Part shown: positions 1-8,638 of the stretch, piece after piece | Numbering within the stretch: position 1 is the first letter of the stretch | How the letters are laid out: the number at the start of each line of letters is the position of its first letter | Assembly: GCA_031275825.1 (NCBI GenBank) | Contig: JAISOH010000141.1 | Coordinates: 1-35,410, forward strand | Direction: 5' to 3' | Length of the DNA: 35,410 nucleotides | Source of the DNA: Prevotellaceae bacterium | Lineage (GTDB): Bacteria; Bacteroidota; Bacteroidia; Bacteroidales; UBA932 | Translations under genes and position numbers: made by a program | The notes under the pieces: model-generated | What the model was told of the DNA's origin: nothing | The model's database searches: none | What the model saw: only the letters and a program-made list of their open reading frames with translations

Positions 1-3000
1 TGTTTGCTTGCGCAAACCGGCGGAATAACGGTAAAAGGACAGGTAACGTTTAATGGCGAACCTTTGTCCGGAGTAACTGTGTTGGTGCAAAATGCCAACA
101 GGTATGCGATGACCGATGATGGTGGAAATTATGCAATTACGGCGGTTGACCAAAATTCCGTTTTGATATTTTCATTCATTGGTTACAGAACGGTAAACGA
201 AACTGTCGGTTCTCGCAGCATTATTAATGTTGCTATGGAAGAAGATGTTCAGCAGTTGGAACAAACGGTAGTAGTTGGCTACGGTACTCAGAAAAAAGCA
301 GATTTGACGTCGGCAATTTCAACGCTAAGCGCCGCTGAAGTATTGAAAGTTCCGGGCGGAATTGAAAATGCCCTGCAAGGTAATGTTGCAGGCGTTAACG
401 TTTCCGGCGGAAAAATTCGTATTCGCGGTACGAGTTCCATCACCGGTAACACTGACCCGCTTTGGGTTGTTGACGGTATTATAGGCGGAACAACGCCTAA
501 CGACAATGAAATTGAATCAATACAAATTCTGAAAGATGCTGCGTCATCTGCTATTTACGGAGTGCGCGGCGCAAACGGCGTTATTATTGTTACAACAAAA
601 CGAGGAAAAATAGGCGCTCCGAAAATTGATTTCAATACGTACGTGGGAACAGGTTCGCCTGCAAAAAAAATTGAGATGCTCAATGCCCGCGATTATGCCG
701 TATATGTAAACGAATTGTTCTACAACGCGGCAACGCCTCAGGCACAGGCTGACGGAACATGGAATAGCGCTGTGCCTCCCAACAATGCAAAACCGAGCCA
801 GCCGATGGCTAATACCGACTGGTGGGACGAGTATTTTTATTCAAATTTCTATCAAAACTATGATTTGGCAATAGGCGGCGGCAGCGAAGCCGTTAACTAC
901 CGCTTTGGCGGAACATTAACAGCCGACAAAAGAATAAATATTCCGCGCTCCAGCAGAGGCAGAAATTTATATGCCGTAGTGCAGGGAACAAAAGGCATAT
1001 TTACATACGGTGGACGCGCTCAACTCAACTACAGCAGCAGTAATACAACATCAATGGCATCTTTGCAAAACACCCTGCAATTGCCGCCCAATGAACCTGT
1101 ATATGACGAAAACAATAATGATATAAATCGCGGCTATTATCAAACAGGTATGATAGATGGACTTGATATACCCAATCAGGCGTTTTTTATTCATGAAGAC
1201 AAAACAAAATCACAAAGCCTGAGCGCTATAGGAAATATTTTTGGAGAAGTTAAAATAATGGAATGGTTGAAGTTCAAATTAACATATACCAATGCTATAA
1301 ACAAAGCCAATTCTCAACATTTCCGTCCGCGATATGTTTTGGCAAGCGGCGGCGGCGGCGGAATTCAGGAGTATAATCTTTTAGAAACTACCAACACAGG
1401 TTACGACCGCGAAATGTATGAAGCCTTACTTTCATTCGACAAAAGATTCGGCGACCACTCAATTTCTGGCGTTGCAGGTTTAACAAGTGAAACATTCAAA
1501 TCGTTCAATAAAAATTTTTCGGGACGCAGTCAGGAAATGACGGATTTTGGATCTGAAAATAAATTTCAAGAGAATCCAACAGCCTCAGGTTCGCAATCTG
1601 AAAATGCTTATTATTCTTTTCTTGCACGCATAATGTATTCTTATGCCGGCAAATATCTGTTTACGGCAAATTTCCGCGCAGATGAAAGTTCAAAATTTGC
1701 GCCCGGCAAACGCTGGGGTTACTTTCCATCTTTTTCATTAGGATGGAGAATAAGCGAAGAATCATGGATGAAAGAACTTACATCAAACTGGCTTAACAGC
1801 CTCAAACTGCGCGCTACTCTCGGCTGGATAGGCAGCGATCTTGGTACGGGAAATTATGATTATCAGGCGGTAGTAAGTTCTGTCGGATATTTCTATACAT
1901 TTGGACATCAAACAGAGAATATGGGAGACAGCAATTATCCTGCTCCTCGCCCTGCAACAATTACAAACAGCAATCTTAGCTGGGAAACAACACGCGATGC
2001 AGGCTTCGGCTTCGACCTTACCGCTTTGAATAATAAACTCTCCGTATCTTTAGACTATTACAACCGTAAAGTATCCGATATGTTGCTTCTTGTTCAGTTA
2101 CCTTTAAGTGCGGGAAACAGCGCTTATTTTTCAAATCCTTCGGTTATGATGAATATCGGCAGTATGACCAACTGGGGTCTCGAATTTCAGGGAACATGGA
2201 GAGATAATATAGGGGATTTCAGCTATTCAATATCTCCAAATTTCTCATTCTACAGAAACAAGGTAACGGATATTGGAAATACGGATTTCCTTTCGGGCGG
2301 ATCAACAAGACTTAATGGGTCTAACGTTACCCGAACCGCAGTAGGATTGCCTGTTGCCCAATTTTGGGGATTTAAAACAGACGGACTGTTCAAAACAGAC
2401 GAAGAAGCGGCAAACTATGTAAATTCAAACGGACAGCGTCTTCAACCTGCCGCCTCTGCCGGCGACATTAAATATCTTGATTTGGACGGCAACGGCATAA
2501 TAGGCGAAGATGATAAAACCTATATAGGATCATCAATTCCCGACATTTCGTTCGGATTAAACATTTATCTCAAATATAAAGGCTTTGATTTTTCAATACT
2601 GTTGCAAGGCGATTTTGGAATTGATGTTTATAACAACTGGAAACAGACATTGCTGGCAGGAAGAGCGGTACATAATCAAATGGCTGATATTAAAAACGCT
2701 TTCCGCGCTAATGCCGTAACCTTTACCACATCAGGCGGCGAAACAATTACCCTGCCCGCAAATACCAATACATCTATTCCGCGTATTGTTAATGGTGACC
2801 CTAACCAGAACTCTATGAGATCCAGCGATTATTTTGTCGAAGATGCATCATACTTACGCTGCAATAATATTACGCTGGGATATACTCTGCCGAAACAATT
2901 ATTATCAAAATTCGGTATTGAAAACATCAGAATATACGCAGGCGTAAAAAATCCGTTTACAATCACAGGTTATTCAATGTTTGACCCGCAGGTGCCTAAC

Positions 3001-3105
3001 GGCGGTTCTACTTTGGACAGAGGCGTTGATGGACAGTTTTATGATTTTGCAGGCACATACTGGAGCCAGCGCGAATTTTTTGCAGGTTTACAATTAACAT
3101 TTTAA
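1..3105 (+). CDS. susC: SusC-family TonB-dependent receptor (5' end cut by window)
   Basis: This is an outer-membrane TonB-dependent transporter that imports oligosaccharides bound by its SusD partner. The frame is open from base 1 (C-L-L-A-Q, the end of a signal peptide), so only a few N-terminal residues are missing; 1034 residues are visible. In order it has a carboxypeptidase-regulatory-like (CNA-B type) domain at about residues 8-85, the SusC hallmark VVVGYGTQKK at about 91-100, a plug domain with IRIRGTSS, PLWVVDGI and YGVRGANGVIIVTTKRG, then a long beta-barrel ending in aromatic-rich AGLQLTF. susD starts 24 bases downstream. The linked arabinofuranosidases suggest an arabinose-containing glycan as substrate, which is inference. 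The promoter and regulator lie outside the window. Confidence 0.95.
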   Translation, partial: CLLAQTGGITVKGQVTFNGEPLSGVTVLVQNANRYAMTDDGGNYAITAVDQNSVLIFSFIGYRTVNETVGSRSIINVAMEEDVQQLEQTVVVGYGTQKKADLTSAISTLSAAEVLKVPGGIENALQGNVAGVNVSGGKIRIRGTSSITGNTDPLWVVDGIIGGTTPNDNEIESIQILKDAASSAIYGVRGANGVIIVTTKRGKIGAPKIDFNTYVGTGSPAKKIEMLNARDYAVYVNELFYNAATPQAQADGTWNSAVPPNNAKPSQPMANTDWWDEYFYSNFYQNYDLAIGGGSEAVNYRFGGTLTADKRINIPRSSRGRNLYAVVQGTKGIFTYGGRAQLNYSSSNTTSMASLQNTLQLPPNEPVYDENNNDINRGYYQTGMIDGLDIPNQAFFIHEDKTKSQSLSAIGNIFGEVKIMEWLKFKLTYTNAINKANSQHFRPRYVLASGGGGGIQEYNLLETTNTGYDREMYEALLSFDKRFGDHSISGVAGLTSETFKSFNKNFSGRSQEMTDFGSENKFQENPTASGSQSENAYYSFLARIMYSYAGKYLFTANFRADESSKFAPGKRWGYFPSFSLGWRISEESWMKELTSNWLNSLKLRATLGWIGSDLGTGNYDYQAVVSSVGYFYTFGHQTENMGDSNYPAPRPATITNSNLSWETTRDAGFGFDLTALNNKLSVSLDYYNRKVSDMLLLVQLPLSAGNSAYFSNPSVMMNIGSMTNWGLEFQGTWRDNIGDFSYSISPNFSFYRNKVTDIGNTDFLSGGSTRLNGSNVTRTAVGLPVAQFWGFKTDGLFKTDEEAANYVNSNGQRLQPAASAGDIKYLDLDGNGIIGEDDKTYIGSSIPDISFGLNIYLKYKGFDFSILLQGDFGIDVYNNWKQTLLAGRAVHNQMADIKNAFRANAVTFTTSGGETITLPANTNTSIPRIVNGDPNQNSMRSSDYFVEDASYLRCNNITLGYTLPKQLLSKFGIENIRIYAGVKNPFTITGYSMFDPQVPNGGSTLDRGVDGQFYDFAGTYWSQREFFAGLQLTF

Positions 3106-3129
3106 TTAACAATCTTAATATTTATAGAT

Positions 3130-4920
3130 ATGAAAAAAATAATTACACTTATAGTTTCAGGAATAATAATGATAAACCTGACATCGTGTGAACCTAAAAT
3201 GGATTACTTAAATCCCGATACGGATGTTATACAGTCTTATTACAACACACAGGAACATTTGGTATATGCCGTAAACGGCATATATGGTATTTTGCAAGGA
3301 CTTAACATGTGGGGGCGCGACATGCCCTATATCCTCAATGCACGTAGCGATGAAGGAATTTTTACATTTAAAGCATCTGCCGGCGATCCTACGGTAGTCC
3401 AATTAGCAGGCTATACTAACAGCGCCGAGCATGCTGCCGTAGGGTCGGCATTCGGCGATTTTTATACAATTCAATATACGGCAAATGTAGCATTGGAAAA
3501 ATTGACGGAAAATCAGGGAGGCGCTTTTGACCTTGGCAATCCTCAAGACAAGGCTTTGTACGACCGACTGATGGGCGAAGCATATTTTTTGAGAGGTTTC
3601 AGCCGTTTTTATCTCACTTTCTTTTTTGGAGATGAAATACCCGACCGCGATTACGCAGTATCAGGCAGCGATGATTATTATGCCATGCCGGCAGAAAAAG
3701 GCGTGATATATCAAAGAATGGTAGAAGATTTCAAGAAAGCGGAAGAACTTTTACCCCTGCGTTCGGTAGTGTATGCCGACGAAGACAATATAGGACGAGC
3801 AACCAAAGGCGCCGCGCAGGCAATGCTTGCCAAAGTATATATGGGACGTCCTGTTCTTGACGGAACGGCAGGCGCAGGCTCGGCAGAATGGGATGAAGCA
3901 AAAACAGTGTTGAAAAGAATTATTGATTCGCACGAATACGAACTGGCAAACAACTACCGTGATAACTCCAGCGAAGAAAACGAGAACAATAAAGAATCTC
4001 TCTTTGAAATTCAATTCACCAGAAGTATGGATGCTCCCTTTAATGCGCCAGTAGATTTTGTGGGCGGAGCACAATGTACTTGGCGGCAAGTATGTATGAC
4101 TGTTCCGGATCCGATAGGCTGGTGGAATCTTATGCCTTCGCTGTCTTTGTACAACGAATTTGAACGTGATGTTTCGGGCAATGTAATAGATTCACGCGCT
4201 TTTCAGGGTCTTTGGATTCCTGACGGAGCAAAGTTCAGAAAAGAAGGTTCTTGGGTTGACTACAACCAGCTGATTGCTACTGCCGGAGACGAGCGTATAT
4301 CTTGGCGCGGTAAGTATCTTGGCACTCGCAAAAACGGAGCCGATTATGACGGTTTCGATATGATGCGCGGCGGCGCCAACGACCGCATTATTCGCTATTC
4401 CGATGTGTTGTTGATGTATGCCGAATGTTGTATCGAAACTAACGACAATACAGCCTTGCAATATATCAACATGGTACGCTCGCGCGCCAATAATCAGATG
4501 AACAATCCTACCGAAGCGGATGCTCACATGTTTTATGCTACGGGGCAAGGCACATTACCCACAGCAGAAGATATTATCGCTGCAGCGCCTGTTTTGGGAG
4601 AAATAAAAGATGCCGGCAACAACGTGATTGTTCCCGGATTACAGATTAACACCGCTCGGCGCTTATTAAAACACGAATATTCAGCGGAATTGTTTATGGA
4701 AGGCTGGCGTTTCTTCAACTTGATGCGCTGGTATAACAATCCTAACGATCCTGATAAGGATATAATTCTAAATTCGCTTATTAACAAGCATAGAGTACAG
4801 GTAGAGCAAACAGGTCTGACAGGCGCTATTCCGTTTGATTACAACAAACATTTGCGTATGCCGATACCGAGTAGCGAATTGTCAACCAATCCGAATATGC
4901 ACGGAAATTCGGCAAACTGA
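3130..4920 (+). CDS. susD: SusD/RagB-family glycan-binding lipoprotein
   Basis: This is the surface lipoprotein that captures oligosaccharide and forms the lid of the SusC transporter. The protein has 596 residues, a usual length for the family. A lipoprotein signal peptide ends in the lipobox LTSC with Cys20 as the lipidated residue. The helical TPR-like SusD fold is recognisable from AEYFLRGF-type text (here GEAYFLRGFSRFYL near residue 150), KAMLAKVYMG-like text near 235, and the C-terminal LMYAECC, HEYSAELFMEGWRFFNLMRW and LRMPIPSSEL. It directly follows susC with no terminator between, so the two are surely co-transcribed. A strong hairpin follows the stop codon. The exact glycan cannot be read from SusD itself. 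Confidence 0.95.
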   Translation: MKKIITLIVSGIIMINLTSCEPKMDYLNPDTDVIQSYYNTQEHLVYAVNGIYGILQGLNMWGRDMPYILNARSDEGIFTFKASAGDPTVVQLAGYTNSAEHAAVGSAFGDFYTIQYTANVALEKLTENQGGAFDLGNPQDKALYDRLMGEAYFLRGFSRFYLTFFFGDEIPDRDYAVSGSDDYYAMPAEKGVIYQRMVEDFKKAEELLPLRSVVYADEDNIGRATKGAAQAMLAKVYMGRPVLDGTAGAGSAEWDEAKTVLKRIIDSHEYELANNYRDNSSEENENNKESLFEIQFTRSMDAPFNAPVDFVGGAQCTWRQVCMTVPDPIGWWNLMPSLSLYNEFERDVSGNVIDSRAFQGLWIPDGAKFRKEGSWVDYNQLIATAGDERISWRGKYLGTRKNGADYDGFDMMRGGANDRIIRYSDVLLMYAECCIETNDNTALQYINMVRSRANNQMNNPTEADAHMFYATGQGTLPTAEDIIAAAPVLGEIKDAGNNVIVPGLQINTARRLLKHEYSAELFMEGWRFFNLMRWYNNPNDPDKDIILNSLINKHRVQVEQTGLTGAIPFDYNKHLRMPIPSSELSTNPNMHGNSAN

Positions 4921-4926
4921 TTTTTA

Positions 4927-4966
4927 AATACTGCTCGAAACCTGTTTACGGGTTTTGGGCAGTATT
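4927..4966 (+). terminator. Hairpin terminator or operon-internal stem-loop after susD
   Basis: A 16-bp stem (4927-4942 with 4951-4966) closes an 8-base loop, and every position pairs if two G-U pairs are allowed. It begins AATACTGC and ends GCAGTATT. A T-rich stretch (TTATTAT) follows. It could end the susCD transcript or reduce read-through into the arabinofuranosidases, giving high transporter and lower enzyme expression. Confidence 0.7.
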
Positions 4967-5021
4967 TTATTATAAAAAAAGCAAACAAAATGCAGGATGA
5001 ATTACAACACAACAAAAAAGA

Positions 5022-5048
5022 CTGTCTTTGTTATCCGATAAGAGACAG
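5022..5048 (+). promoter_or_regulatory. Small leader hairpin upstream of first GH51 gene
   Basis: CTGTCTTT (5022-5029) pairs with AGAGACAG (5041-5048) with one G-U pair and an 11-base loop. It lies about 50 bases before the GH51 start codon, in the 180-base gap between susD and that gene. No consensus promoter was found in this gap, so the hairpin may sit in a read-through transcript. Its function is unknown. Confidence 0.3.
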
Positions 5049-5100
5049 CAAACAACAAATTTTAAATTTTCTAAAATATAAATTTATAACAATAAGAATT

Positions 5101-6627
5101 ATGAAACGATTTATTTCAATTATTTTACTTGCGCTACCTTTTTCGTTAACAGCGCAAAATGCATCCATAAAAATTGACACCGATAGAGTAATCGGAGATA
5201 TAGACCCCAATATTTACGGAGTATTTATGGAACCAATAGGCAGATCTACCGAGATTCCTGTTCGCAATTCGCTTTACGGCACTCTCTACGACCCTTCATC
5301 GCCTCTGGCAAATGAAGATGGTTTCAAAACAAATTACATCGACGCTTTGCGCGAACTGAAAATTACCAATATGCGCTGGCCCGGCGGTAATTATATGTCA
5401 AGTTACAACTGGCAAGATGGCATAGGACCGAAAGAACAGCGTCCAATGCGTAAAGACTTGGCTTGGGGCGGCTACGACCCAAATTATGTAGGAACCGACG
5501 AATGGATAAAACTTAATAAAGCTATTGGCAGCGAAAATGTAATTTGCCTCAATCTTGGTCTTGGCGATATTGACAACTCCCGCTACTGGATTGAATATAC
5601 CAACGAGAAAAAGGGAACTTATTTTTCAAATCTTCGCGCAGAATATGGACACCCTGAACCTTACAATGTAAAATACTGGTGCTTGGGCAACGAACTTGAC
5701 GGCGAAGGCTGGATTATAGGCTACAAAAATGCGGAAGATTATATTAAAATCGGTCTCGAAGCAGCCAAAGCGCTCAAAGCAGTGGACAATTCAATAAAAC
5801 TTGTGGCAAATGGCTCGTCTAACTATGATGAAAACGGACGCGAACTTGAATGGAACAGCAAGATAATTCCTGCATTTACCGGAGTTGCCGATTATCTTTC
5901 GGTGCATCGCTACTGGCACAACGGCGTTACCGAAGCTTATATGAACGATTATTATCATTTTATTGGCGAAGGCTCGCAGGATATGGAGGAAAAAATACGC
6001 ATACCAAAAGCATTTGTCGAAATTGCAAAGGCAAAATTTCCAAATAAACAGCAACTTTATCTTTCGGTTGACGAATGGGGTGTTTTTGGCGGCAATATTC
6101 TTTCGGTACTTGCCGTTTCTCAATGTCTCAACTCGTTTATTCGCCATGCCGACTTTGTAAAGATGACGAATTATACAATGGCAACATCTTTCTTGTCAAG
6201 CGATATAGGTAAGGAAGAAACCTATAAATCTCCGTTCTTTTATGCATACAAACTGTTTTCAAATAATTGTCGCGGAAAATCGCTTGACACATACGTTCAA
6301 TGCGACACTTTCAGCGTAGGAAGATTTAAAAATATTCCTTATCTTGATGTAACAAGCGTGCTTTCCGAAGATGGTTCTACGGTGTACATCAACGTTGTAA
6401 ATCGCCATAAAGACAAAGCCATTACCGCCGAAATAGCAAACAGCGGCAACCGGCAATTAGCAGGCAAAGCGCGTGTAAGTTCAATTGAAGGAAATCTTGA
6501 CGAATTTTTTACTTATGCCAAACAAAACGAATATCCACCAAAAGAAAAAGATATTGATGTGAAAAACAACAAAATAGTTTATTCTTTTCCTGCTCATTCG
6601 TTTACGCAAATAGCAATTAAACTTTAA
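5101..6627 (+). CDS. Secreted GH51 alpha-L-arabinofuranosidase
   Basis: This glycoside hydrolase family 51 enzyme releases terminal alpha-L-arabinofuranose from arabinan or arabinoxylan fragments. The start at 5101 is chosen because it begins a clean signal peptide (MKRFISIILLALPFSLTAQ, about 20 residues); an upstream in-frame ATG at 4990 would bury that signal. The (beta/alpha)8 barrel carries MRWPGGNY at about residues 91-98, the acid/base Glu198 in YWCLGNELDG and the nucleophile Glu325 in SVDEWGVF, both in the expected clan GH-A spacing. A C-terminal beta-sandwich follows. The length of 508 residues is typical. Base composition is like the susCD genes (26 of the 60 bases from 5641 are G or C). 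It lies 19 bases before a second GH51 gene. Export past the inner membrane is expected; a final periplasmic location is inference. Confidence 0.92.
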   Translation: MKRFISIILLALPFSLTAQNASIKIDTDRVIGDIDPNIYGVFMEPIGRSTEIPVRNSLYGTLYDPSSPLANEDGFKTNYIDALRELKITNMRWPGGNYMSSYNWQDGIGPKEQRPMRKDLAWGGYDPNYVGTDEWIKLNKAIGSENVICLNLGLGDIDNSRYWIEYTNEKKGTYFSNLRAEYGHPEPYNVKYWCLGNELDGEGWIIGYKNAEDYIKIGLEAAKALKAVDNSIKLVANGSSNYDENGRELEWNSKIIPAFTGVADYLSVHRYWHNGVTEAYMNDYYHFIGEGSQDMEEKIRIPKAFVEIAKAKFPNKQQLYLSVDEWGVFGGNILSVLAVSQCLNSFIRHADFVKMTNYTMATSFLSSDIGKEETYKSPFFYAYKLFSNNCRGKSLDTYVQCDTFSVGRFKNIPYLDVTSVLSEDGSTVYINVVNRHKDKAITAEIANSGNRQLAGKARVSSIEGNLDEFFTYAKQNEYPPKEKDIDVKNNKIVYSFPAHSFTQIAIKL

Positions 6628-6646
6628 CAAACAATTAAAATTATAA

Positions 6647-8185
6647 ATGATAAAACATTTTATTTTATTTTTTTTGAGCCTGTGCCTGTGCGCAGGCATG
6701 GCGTATGCGCAAAACAAAATTACTGTTAATGCCGACCAGGGCGGCGAGATTATCAGTAAACATATTTACGGGCATTTTTCCGAACACCTCGGGCATTGCA
6801 TTTACGGCGGCTACTGGGTGGGCGAAGACTCGCCGATACCCAATACGCGCGGTATCCGCAACGACGTGGTGCAGGCGTTGCGCGACATTCAAATCCCCAA
6901 CCTGCGGTGGCCTGGCGGCTGCTTTGCCGACGAATACCACTGGATGGACGGTATCGGGGAGCGCGATAAACGCCCCAAAATGGTGAATACCCACTGGGGC
7001 GGCGTAACGGAAGACAACAGTTTCGGGACGCACGAGTTCCTCGACCTCTGCGAACAGCTGGGCTGCGAGCCTTATATTACCGGCAACCTCGGCAGCGGAA
7101 GCGTCGAAGAAATGTCGAAATGGATAGAGTATATTACCTTCGACGGCGAAAGCCCCATGTCGAATTTGCGCAGGCAGAACGGGCGCGAGAAACCCTGGAA
7201 AGTGAAGTTCTGGGGCGTGGGCAACGAAAACTGGGGCTGCGGAGGAAATATGACCGCCGGGTTTTATGCCGACCAGTATCGCCGCTATGCTACATACTGC
7301 CGCAGTTACGGCGACAACCATCTGTATAAAATCGCCTGCGGGTCTAACGGCAGCGACTTCCAGTGGACGGAAACGGTTATGAAAAATGCGGGAAACCAAA
7401 TGCAGGGGTTGTCGCTGCACCACTATACTGTGCCAAACAGCTGGGCGGACAAAGGCTCGGCTACGCAGTTTACCGAAGCGGATTATTTCTCGACCATTGA
7501 AAAAACGCTGGTAATGGATAATTATGTGAGCAGGCATGCCGCGATTATGGATTTGTACGACCACATGAAGCGCGTAGGGCTGGTTGTGGACGAATGGGGA
7601 ACATGGTATAATGTGGAGCCAGGCACTAACCCCGGGTTTTTGTACCAGCAAAATACCTTGCGGGACGCTATTGTTGCCGGCATTAACCTGAATATTTTCA
7701 ACCGGCATGCCGACCGTGTGAAAATGGCGAATATTGCCCAAACCGTGAATGTGCTGCAAGCCGTTATTCTTACCGACAAGGAAAAAATGATACTTACCCC
7801 GACTTACTGGGTATACTATTTATATAAGGCACACCAGGACGCTACGCTGTTGCCCGTGTCGGTTACCAGCAACAAATATGAACTGGACGGTCGCGCGATT
7901 GACGCCATAGACGTGTCGGCTTCCAAAGACGCTGCGGGGAAAATCCATATTACATTAGTGAATATCGACCCGAATAAACCGCAAAGCGTAGAAACCGAAC
8001 TGCGGGGCGTTACGGTGAAAAAAGTATCGGGGCAAATCCTCACCGCCGCAAAGATGAATGATTATAATTCTTTTGAAAACCCGCGCGCAGTAGGCATAAA
8101 GGCGTTCAAGGAAGCGAAACTGACGGGCGGCAAACTGACGGTTACTTTACCGGCAAAATCAATCGTTCTGCTCGAAATAGAATAA
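6647..8185 (+). CDS. Secreted GH51 alpha-L-arabinofuranosidase, GC-rich and probably acquired
   Basis: This is a second GH51 arabinofuranosidase of 512 residues with a signal peptide (cleavage near AYAQ, residue 22). Key residues are present: NLRWPGGCF at about 85-93, acid/base Glu194 in [10 protein letters not shown] and nucleophile Glu316 in VVDEWGTW. It is clearly diverged from the gene 19 bases upstream, so it is not a recent tandem copy and may differ in linkage or chain-length preference (inference). Base composition stands out: 36 of the 60 bases from 7201 are G or C, with many GGC, CGC and CTG codons, unlike all neighbours. Because of this the antisense strand stays open for 364 codons, which is not a gene. 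The 3' side carries hairpin repeats, a tandem repeat and a transposase relic, consistent with horizontal acquisition. Confidence 0.92.
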   Translation: MIKHFILFFLSLCLCAGMAYAQNKITVNADQGGEIISKHIYGHFSEHLGHCIYGGYWVGEDSPIPNTRGIRNDVVQALRDIQIPNLRWPGGCFADEYHWMDGIGERDKRPKMVNTHWGGVTEDNSFGTHEFLDLCEQLGCEPYITGNLGSGSVEEMSKWIEYITFDGESPMSNLRRQNGREKPWKVKFWGVGNENWGCGGNMTAGFYADQYRRYATYCRSYGDNHLYKIACGSNGSDFQWTETVMKNAGNQMQGLSLHHYTVPNSWADKGSATQFTEADYFSTIEKTLVMDNYVSRHAAIMDLYDHMKRVGLVVDEWGTWYNVEPGTNPGFLYQQNTLRDAIVAGINLNIFNRHADRVKMANIAQTVNVLQAVILTDKEKMILTPTYWVYYLYKAHQDATLLPVSVTSNKYELDGRAIDAIDVSASKDAAGKIHITLVNIDPNKPQSVETELRGVTVKKVSGQILTAAKMNDYNSFENPRAVGIKAFKEAKLTGGKLTVTLPAKSIVLLEIE

Positions 8186-8186
8186 C

Positions 8187-8260
8187 GCGGATTACGCGGA
8201 TTTAGACGGATTACACGGATTTTTTTACTGTATAAATCCGTGTAATTTGAATAAATCCGT
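8187..8260. repeat. REP-like imperfect repeats with 13-bp inverted repeat
   Basis: Directly after the GH51 stop codon, units of the type ACGCGGATT / AGACGGATT / ACACGGATT are repeated, then the complement appears. ATTACACGGATTT (8210-8222) and AAATCCGTGTAAT (8234-8246) form a perfect 13-bp inverted repeat with an 11-base loop; another AAATCCGT follows at 8253. Such CGGATTA-rich repeats are common between genes in Bacteroidetes. It can act as a transcript end for the GH51 genes; a T-run follows at 8260-8267. Confidence 0.65.
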
Positions 8261-8287
8261 TTTTTTTGAAAAAAATATGGATAAATT

Positions 8288-8441
8288 AAAAAATATACAA
8301 AAAATTTCATTGAAAAAAGTAGTAGAACAAAAAATATACAAATAATTTCATTGAAAAAAGTAGTAGAACAAAAAATATACAAAAAATTTCATTGAAAAAA
8401 GCAGTAGAACAAAAAATATACAAAAAATTTCATTGAAAAAA
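8288..8441. repeat. 41-bp tandem repeat, about 3.75 copies
   Basis: Copies lie at 8288-8328, 8329-8369, 8370-8410 and a partial copy at 8411-8441. Each starts AAAAAATATAC and full copies end AGTAGAAC, with only one or two base differences between them. The unit is not a multiple of three, so it does not encode a repeat protein. It abuts a transposase relic on its right side. Confidence 0.9.
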
Positions 8442-8443
8442 AA

Positions 8444-8590
8444 AATTGCAAAAGCGTCTTCTTCAATCCGATTGCGAAAATGGACAAAATCACTCGGAGC
8501 AAACGGGAATTTGTTTTCAAAACATCTATTTTTGCCTGTTCCTTAGGAATAAAAACACAAAATCCTGCATTATTTTCCAAATATTTTCGC
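8444..8590 (-). pseudogene. Relic of an IS5/IS1182-type transposase (DUF772 region)
   Basis: On the minus strand, codons from 8542 down to 8444 read an unbroken stretch containing CFENKFPFAPSDFVHFRNRI. This matches the N-terminal DUF772 region of IS5/IS1182-type transposases, where text like FPFDPSDFVHFRKRI is typical. Upstream there is a stop (8543-8545), and a faint continuation (IMQDFVF, like the usual MQYFCG) lies in another frame. Downstream the frame runs into a poly-T tract and the 41-bp repeats, so no DDE catalytic part remains. The relic is short and recognised by eye only. It is recent enough to read but clearly dead. Confidence 0.55.
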
Positions 8591-8638
8591 TTTTATTTTT
8601 TTTGATATTTAATAAAATAATGTGTTCGTAAGGAGCAA

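Noticed and set aside
4990..5100. An N-terminal extension of the first GH51 protein starting at the ATG at 4990
   Set aside because: It would place 37 polar residues before a clear signal peptide and includes the leader hairpin.
6665..7759. A 364-codon open frame antisense to the second GH51 gene
   Set aside because: It is a by-product of the high GC codon use of the real gene. Its translation has no recognisable domain, and the sense frame has intact catalytic motifs.
8062..8382. A 106-codon minus-strand frame across the end of GH51 and the tandem repeat
   Set aside because: It is made of the antisense of GH51 plus the 41-bp repeat read as Phe/Ile-rich text.
8288..8441. Possible CRISPR array
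   Set aside because: The 41-bp units are directly adjacent with no variable spacers, and no cas genes are near.
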